Shown here: positions 6,623 to 10,419 of the stretch, piece after piece
Layout: the number at the start of each line of letters is the position of its first letter
Numbering within the stretch: the stretch's first letter is position 1
Source of the DNA: an uncultured Eubacteriales bacterium
GTDB lineage: Bacteria; Bacillota; Clostridia; Lachnospirales; Lachnospiraceae
NCBI GenBank assembly: GCA_900313855.1
Contig: OMSZ01000092.1
Coordinates: forward strand, 1-10,419
Reading direction: 5' to 3'
Length of the DNA stretch: 10,419 nucleotides
Made by a program: the position numbers and the translations under genes
The notes under the pieces: generated by a model
Databases searched by the model: none
The model's input: the letters and a program-made list of their open reading frames with translations, nothing else
What the model was told of the DNA's origin: nothing

Positions 6623-6641
6623 CCAGTAAGGAATTATCCAT
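6603..6641. repeat. 39-bp imperfect inverted repeat between hemL and the LacI-family gene
   Basis: Read on the minus strand the arms are ATGG-A-TAAT-TCCTTAC and GTAAGGGAC-ATTA-A-CCAT around a five-base centre TGGCT. Outer blocks ATGG/CCAT and TAAT/ATTA and the inner CCTTAC/GTAAGG pair, with one A-A mismatch and a two-base bulge. No T-run follows on the minus strand, so it is not a standard terminator. It could be an RNA hairpin ending or stabilising the hem transcript, or a dyad operator over the promoter of the next gene. Confidence 0.7.
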
Positions 6642-6658
6642 CTTGTTGCTTTTTTATA

Positions 6659-7933
6659 TCATATCTGTTTACTTACAACCTTTAGTGCATCAATTGTCTT
6701 TTCAATATCATCATCACTATGTGCAGCTGACACAAACATAGCCTCGAACTGTGAGGGTGCAAGGTAAATGCCATTATCCAACATTGCATTGAAATACCTT
6801 GCATATTTTTGTGTATCTGCTGTAAGAGCTGATTCATAATCCTTTACAGGCACATCCGTAAAGAATACCGACAACAGTGAGCCCACCTGATTAACCCATA
6901 CTGATTGTCCAAATATACTTCTTATTGTAGTGGCAATACGATTACCCTTTTCCTCGAGTTTTTCATATAAGCCTTTTTCCTTTTCTTCTACAAGAAGTCT
7001 TAGCATGGTAAGTCCCGCTGCCGTAGCAACCGGATTACCCGAAAGGGTTCCTGCCTGATACACATCTCCGACGGGTGCGACCACCTTCATAATGTCTTTT
7101 CTTCCGCCGTAGGCTGCAAGCGGCATCCCTCCACCGACAATCTTACCCAAGGTCGTGAGGTCAGGATGCACCTTGTAATATTCCTGAGCACCTCCAAGGG
7201 CAAGGCGAAAGCCGGTTATCACCTCATCAAATATCAAGAGCGCACCATTAGCTGTCGTTATCTCTCTTAAAAATTCCAGGAAATTCTTCTCCGGCAGAAC
7301 TACTCCCATGTTAGCCGCTACCGGCTCAACTATTACACAGGCTATCTCATCCTTATTTTCCTCAAACAATCTGCTCACAGAGGACTGGTCGTTATATTCT
7401 GCTATGAATGTATTCTTTGCATAATCATAGGGCACTCCGGCACTATCCGGTCTTGAACCGGTAAGCGCACCTGAACCCGCTTTGACAAGCATGCCGTCAG
7501 AATGACCATGATAACATCCACGAAACTTGATTATCTTATCGCGTCCGGTATAACCTCTGGCAACACGCACCGCACTCATTACCGCCTCCGTTCCGGAGTT
7601 GACAAGTCTCACATTCTCTATGGACGGAATATTATTTATGATCAATTCTGCTAACTCATTCTCCCTTGAAGTCGGTGCACCAAAAGAAAGTCCGAAATCA
7701 CAGGCTTTTTTGACCTCATTTAAAACCTTTTCATGTGCATGTCCCAATATCATCGGTCCCCACGAGCACACATAGTCTATATATTCTATGCCATCAACAT
7801 CATATATCTTAGAACCCTTTGCGTGATGAATAAAAAGCGGCGTTCTCCCCACGCTCTTATAGGCTCTTACCGGACTATTAACGCCGCCGGGCATAAGCGT
7901 TTTTGCTTTACTATATAACTCATCAGATTTCAT
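6659..7933 (-). CDS. hemL: glutamate-1-semialdehyde 2,1-aminomutase
   Basis: PLP enzyme that converts glutamate-1-semialdehyde to 5-aminolevulinate, the last step of the C5 route of tetrapyrrole synthesis; cytosolic homodimer. The 424-residue length is normal. The start MKSDELYSKAKTLMPGGVNSPVR is typical of the family. Other marks are VNSGTEA (111-117), which binds the PLP phosphate, FRGCYHGHSDGML (137-149), DEVITGFR (236-243) with the PLP-ring aspartate, and the Schiff-base lysine at about 264 in LGKIVGGGMPLAAYGG. The family-specific SFGAPT (83-88) distinguishes it from ordinary class III aminotransferases. It starts four bases after hemB, and its GGAGG lies in the last codons of hemB, so the two are translationally coupled. 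All expected residues are present; nothing odd apart from lying after, not before, the genes for later steps, as is usual in Clostridia. Confidence 0.97.
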   Translation of the reverse strand: MKSDELYSKAKTLMPGGVNSPVRAYKSVGRTPLFIHHAKGSKIYDVDGIEYIDYVCSWGPMILGHAHEKVLNEVKKACDFGLSFGAPTSRENELAELIINNIPSIENVRLVNSGTEAVMSAVRVARGYTGRDKIIKFRGCYHGHSDGMLVKAGSGALTGSRPDSAGVPYDYAKNTFIAEYNDQSSVSRLFEENKDEIACVIVEPVAANMGVVLPEKNFLEFLREITTANGALLIFDEVITGFRLALGGAQEYYKVHPDLTTLGKIVGGGMPLAAYGGRKDIMKVVAPVGDVYQAGTLSGNPVATAAGLTMLRLLVEEKEKGLYEKLEEKGNRIATTIRSIFGQSVWVNQVGSLLSVFFTDVPVKDYESALTADTQKYARYFNAMLDNGIYLAPSQFEAMFVSAAHSDDDIEKTIDALKVVSKQI

Positions 7934-7937
7934 CCCA

Positions 7938-8903
7938 TTATTCCTCCGTCAGCCAATAGGCCACATCCAAAGCATGATACGTTATTATTATCTTCGCCCC
8001 TGCACGTTTCATTGCTATCATATTCTCCATAACTATACGTTTCTCATCAATATAACCGTTAGCAGCGGCAGCCTTCACCATCGCATACTCACCACTCACG
8101 TTATACACTGCAATCGGATAGTCAGTTCTCTGTGAGACCTCCTTGACCACATCAAGATAGGCAAGCGCAGGCTTGACCATTATAACGTCCGCCCCTTCTT
8201 CTATATCTCCAAAGCACTCTCTAAGAGCCTCCTTGCCATTGGCGATATCCATCTGATAAGTTTTTCGGTCACCAAATGCCGGAGCCGAGTCTGCGGCATC
8301 CCTAAATGGTCCATAGTAAGCAGAAGCAAATTTGGCACTGTAGGACATTATCATAGTGTTCTTAAATCCATTAGCATCAAGACTTTTCCTTATATGAGCC
8401 ACCCTTCCATCCATCATATCCGATGGCGCAATAACATCAGCTCCTGCCTTTGCCATACTCACCGCCATCTTAGAAAGCAATTCCAAAGTATCATCATTAA
8501 CTATCTCGTGATCACATACAACTCCGCAATGTCCATGCGAGGTATATTCACACAGACACACGTCCGCAATCACAAGCACATCCTTTGCATATTCCTTGAT
8601 GTGTCTTATTGCTCTTTGGGTAATGCCATTATCGTTGTATGCCTCACTGCCCACCTCATCCTTCTTATCAGGTATTCCGAATATAAGAATTGCAGGAATC
8701 CGTCGCTCTACTATTCTGTCTAACTCCTCGTCTAATCTGTCGATAGACCACTGATATATACCGGGCATTGAATCAACTTCATTTTTGATATTGCTGCCCT
8801 CTGTCACAAATACAGGATAAACCAGATCATCCACGCTTACCGAGGTCTCTCTGACAAGACGCCTCATGGTTTCATTTACCCTTAATCTTCTCATTCGTAC
8901 CAT
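7938..8903 (-). CDS. hemB: porphobilinogen synthase (delta-aminolevulinic acid dehydratase)
   Basis: Condenses two 5-aminolevulinate molecules to porphobilinogen; cytosolic, usually an octamer. The 321-residue length is normal. The two active-site lysines are in SYSAKFASAYYGPFRDAA (Lys191) and VIMVKPALAYLD (Lys244). The metal loop DVCLCEYTSHGHCGVV keeps three cysteines (116, 118, 126), which marks the zinc-dependent type rather than the aspartate-rich magnesium type. MENMIAMKRAGA and ITYHALDVAYWL near the C-terminus are also family features. The ATG at 8903 is chosen because AGGAGG lies ten bases upstream; the next ATG is nine bases further in. It begins 14 bases after the cobA/hemD stop and ends four bases before hemL, within the tetrapyrrole operon. 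Confidence 0.97.
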   Translation of the reverse strand: MVRMRRLRVNETMRRLVRETSVSVDDLVYPVFVTEGSNIKNEVDSMPGIYQWSIDRLDEELDRIVERRIPAILIFGIPDKKDEVGSEAYNDNGITQRAIRHIKEYAKDVLVIADVCLCEYTSHGHCGVVCDHEIVNDDTLELLSKMAVSMAKAGADVIAPSDMMDGRVAHIRKSLDANGFKNTMIMSYSAKFASAYYGPFRDAADSAPAFGDRKTYQMDIANGKEALRECFGDIEEGADVIMVKPALAYLDVVKEVSQRTDYPIAVYNVSGEYAMVKAAAANGYIDEKRIVMENMIAMKRAGAKIIITYHALDVAYWLTEE

Positions 8904-8917
8904 CTATGTGTATCCTC

Positions 8918-10419
8918 CTAAGACTCTAACAATGTATCCAACAATCCATCTACATCTGAAGCGGATGCCGTCAAATCAGCTTCAAATCCATACTCCTTAA
9001 GCTTCTTAGCTGTAATCTCGCCTATACATAAGGTCTTGACGTTCTCCGGTATAGTCAGAGCATTAGTTTCAAGCTCACTTATAAATGCGGAAACACCGGA
9101 TGCACTCGCAAATACCAGATGTGTATATTCATCAAGTCTCTTTATGTGGCGGGTTGCCTTGCCCTTTACATCATATATCGAGATTACCTCCGTCGTACAC
9201 TTCCATATATCTCTATATTCCAGCAATTCTTCGCTACCCTGTTCTGCTCTGGGTACAAGCACCTTATCCCAAATCTTAACTATGGTCTTGAACTCCTCAC
9301 AGAAAGAATGTACCGTATATTTTGTTGGAATATAATCCGCCGCAAAACCATATTGCAAAAGCACCTGTCTTGTTCCTTCACCTATCACTCCAAATTTGAC
9401 CGAGGACAATTTTCTGTAGTCCTCACCCTTTTGTAAAAACAGCTCAAAAAACAATCTCACTGCATTCTGGCTTGTAAATAGAATCCATGTATATCCCTGC
9501 AAACCACAGGCACTACCGCTGATTATTTCCGATAATCTGTTCATTCCCTCTTTATCCGGAACAACCGCCATATCGCATATCAGCGCAGTAGATATTCCTT
9601 TTTTTATAAAAGCACCGGTTAGTCTCTGATAAAGTGACGGAGTTGCCACCACTCCTACTCTTACCAGCCCTTCCCCGCTCTTATATTCCGATTCACATCT
9701 ATACTGTTTGGCTGCTGACTCTCCTATAACGATTATTGCAGGAGAAGTAAGTCCTTCCTCCAAAGCTTTATCTGCAATATCAGACAACACACCTCTTACC
9801 GTTCTCTCATATATGGTCGTTCCGTCACTGATAACCGCCGCCGGAGTATCGGGGGACTTTCCGTATGCAATCAGCTCATCTGTAATCCTTCTGATATTGG
9901 CAAGTCCCATAAGGAATACAAGCGTTCCACCCTGCACAGCGAGGTTTTTGAAATCAATTCCCTTAAGGTCATTATCAGTATCATTTTTTGCCGGATCAAA
10001 AGTATGTCCGGTAATAACGTGAAAGCTTCTGGCGATTCCTCTATGGGTTACCGGAATACCTGCACATTCCGGAACCGCAATCGCAGAAGTGATTCCCGGT
10101 ACGACCTCATAACTTATTCCTGCCTCATTAAGTGCCTCTATCTCCTCTCCGCCTCTGCCAAAAACAAAGGGATCTCCACCCTTAAGTCTTACGACGGTCT
10201 TAAAGCTCTTTGCAGCCTCAACTAATATCTCATTTATCTCCTCCTGTTTCCGATAATGCTTTCCGGGCTGCTTTCCGACATATATCTTCGCACTGTCAGC
10301 AGGCATTAAAGCCAACAGTTCATCTCCTGCAAGACGGTCATATATAACACAATCACAATTTTCAATTATTCTCTTACCTTTAACGGTGATAAGCTCCGGA
10401 TCTCCGGGTCCCGCACCGA
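8918..10419 (-). CDS. cobA-hemD: uroporphyrinogen-III C-methyltransferase / uroporphyrinogen-III synthase fusion (5' end outside window)
   Basis: Bifunctional enzyme. The N-terminal domain methylates uroporphyrinogen III twice with SAM to give precorrin-2 (siroheme and cobalamin branch); the C-terminal domain closes hydroxymethylbilane to uroporphyrinogen III. The frame is open to the window edge, and the first visible residues [14 protein letters not shown] are the SAM-binding loop that normally begins about ten residues into the family. So only about ten residues are missing, and an internal TTG at 10315 is not the real start. Within the 499 visible residues, [18 protein letters not shown] (about 75-92), VVPGITSA (105-112) and PVTHRG (122-127) mark the methyltransferase to about residue 240. 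HemD-like sequence follows from about 252, with weak conservation as is usual, including [10 protein letters not shown] and [13 protein letters not shown]. It is upstream of hemB in the same operon; the fusion is common in Clostridia. Confidence 0.95.
   Translation of the reverse strand, partial: GAGPGDPELITVKGKRIIENCDCVIYDRLAGDELLALMPADSAKIYVGKQPGKHYRKQEEINEILVEAAKSFKTVVRLKGGDPFVFGRGGEEIEALNEAGISYEVVPGITSAIAVPECAGIPVTHRGIARSFHVITGHTFDPAKNDTDNDLKGIDFKNLAVQGGTLVFLMGLANIRRITDELIAYGKSPDTPAAVISDGTTIYERTVRGVLSDIADKALEEGLTSPAIIVIGESAAKQYRCESEYKSGEGLVRVGVVATPSLYQRLTGAFIKKGISTALICDMAVVPDKEGMNRLSEIISGSACGLQGYTWILFTSQNAVRLFFELFLQKGEDYRKLSSVKFGVIGEGTRQVLLQYGFAADYIPTKYTVHSFCEEFKTIVKIWDKVLVPRAEQGSEELLEYRDIWKCTTEVISIYDVKGKATRHIKRLDEYTHLVFASASGVSAFISELETNALTIPENVKTLCIGEITAKKLKEYGFEADLTASASDVDGLLDTLLES

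Noticed and set aside
6603..6641. Rho-independent terminator after hemL
   Set aside because: The hairpin is good but no T-run follows on the transcribed minus strand; the T-run on the plus side is several bases away and serves no gene.
9036..10225. Several plus-strand open frames over the cobA/hemD gene
   Set aside because: Antisense shadows of a gene with clear domain motifs; overlapping each other and without ribosome sites.
8918..10315. Start of the cobA/hemD gene at the TTG at 10315
   Set aside because: The frame continues upstream to the edge and encodes the conserved [12 protein letters not shown]-binding loop, so the true start is outside the window.

Overview
The window looks like chromosomal DNA of an anaerobic low-to-mid-GC Gram-positive bacterium of the class Clostridia, most likely Lachnospiraceae-like. 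The reasons are the AT-rich composition, strong AGGAGG-type ribosome binding sites, a Gram-positive lipoprotein signal, a fused cobA/hemD gene ahead of hemB and hemL, and a LacI-family regulator of a type I associate with Lachnospiraceae. The taxonomy is inference; no rRNA or tRNA is present. Every supported gene lies on the minus strand, so transcription runs from the right edge to the left edge.

Right block (10419 to 6659): the end of a tetrapyrrole operon. A uroporphyrinogen-III methyltransferase/uroporphyrinogen-III synthase fusion (5' end just outside the window) is followed by hemB and hemL, with gaps of 14 and 4 bases. These make 5-aminolevulinate, porphobilinogen, uroporphyrinogen III and precorrin-2, feeding siroheme and/or cobalamin. 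A 39-bp imperfect inverted repeat lies between hemL and the next gene.

Middle (6570 to 5163): a LacI-family repressor gene ending at a good Rho-independent terminator, then a regulatory region of about 330 bases before metK. That region holds a perfect match to the cre consensus (5359-5372), a second LacI-type operator-like site inside the lacI terminator (5462-5475), a plausible sigma-A promoter (5320-5348), and a leader of about 150 bases with one or two very short reading frames. I see no SAM riboswitch.

Left block (5162 to 1): a tight run of six genes with gaps of 9 to 22 bases. The order is metK, a radical SAM protein with an unusual cysteine spacing (CX9CX2C), a small FMN-split-barrel-like protein, a SsuA/TauA-like substrate-binding lipoprotein, a second paralogous split-barrel-like protein, and a SsuC/TauC-like permease cut by the left edge. 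The transporter ATPase is probably just beyond the edge. The arrangement suggests import of a small, perhaps sulfur-containing, organic compound that is processed by radical SAM and possibly flavin chemistry, with SAM made by the first gene of the same transcript. I do not recognise this as a characterised pathway; it is the best candidate here for an undescribed system.

There are no mobile elements, CRISPR arrays, tRNAs or rRNAs that I can see.
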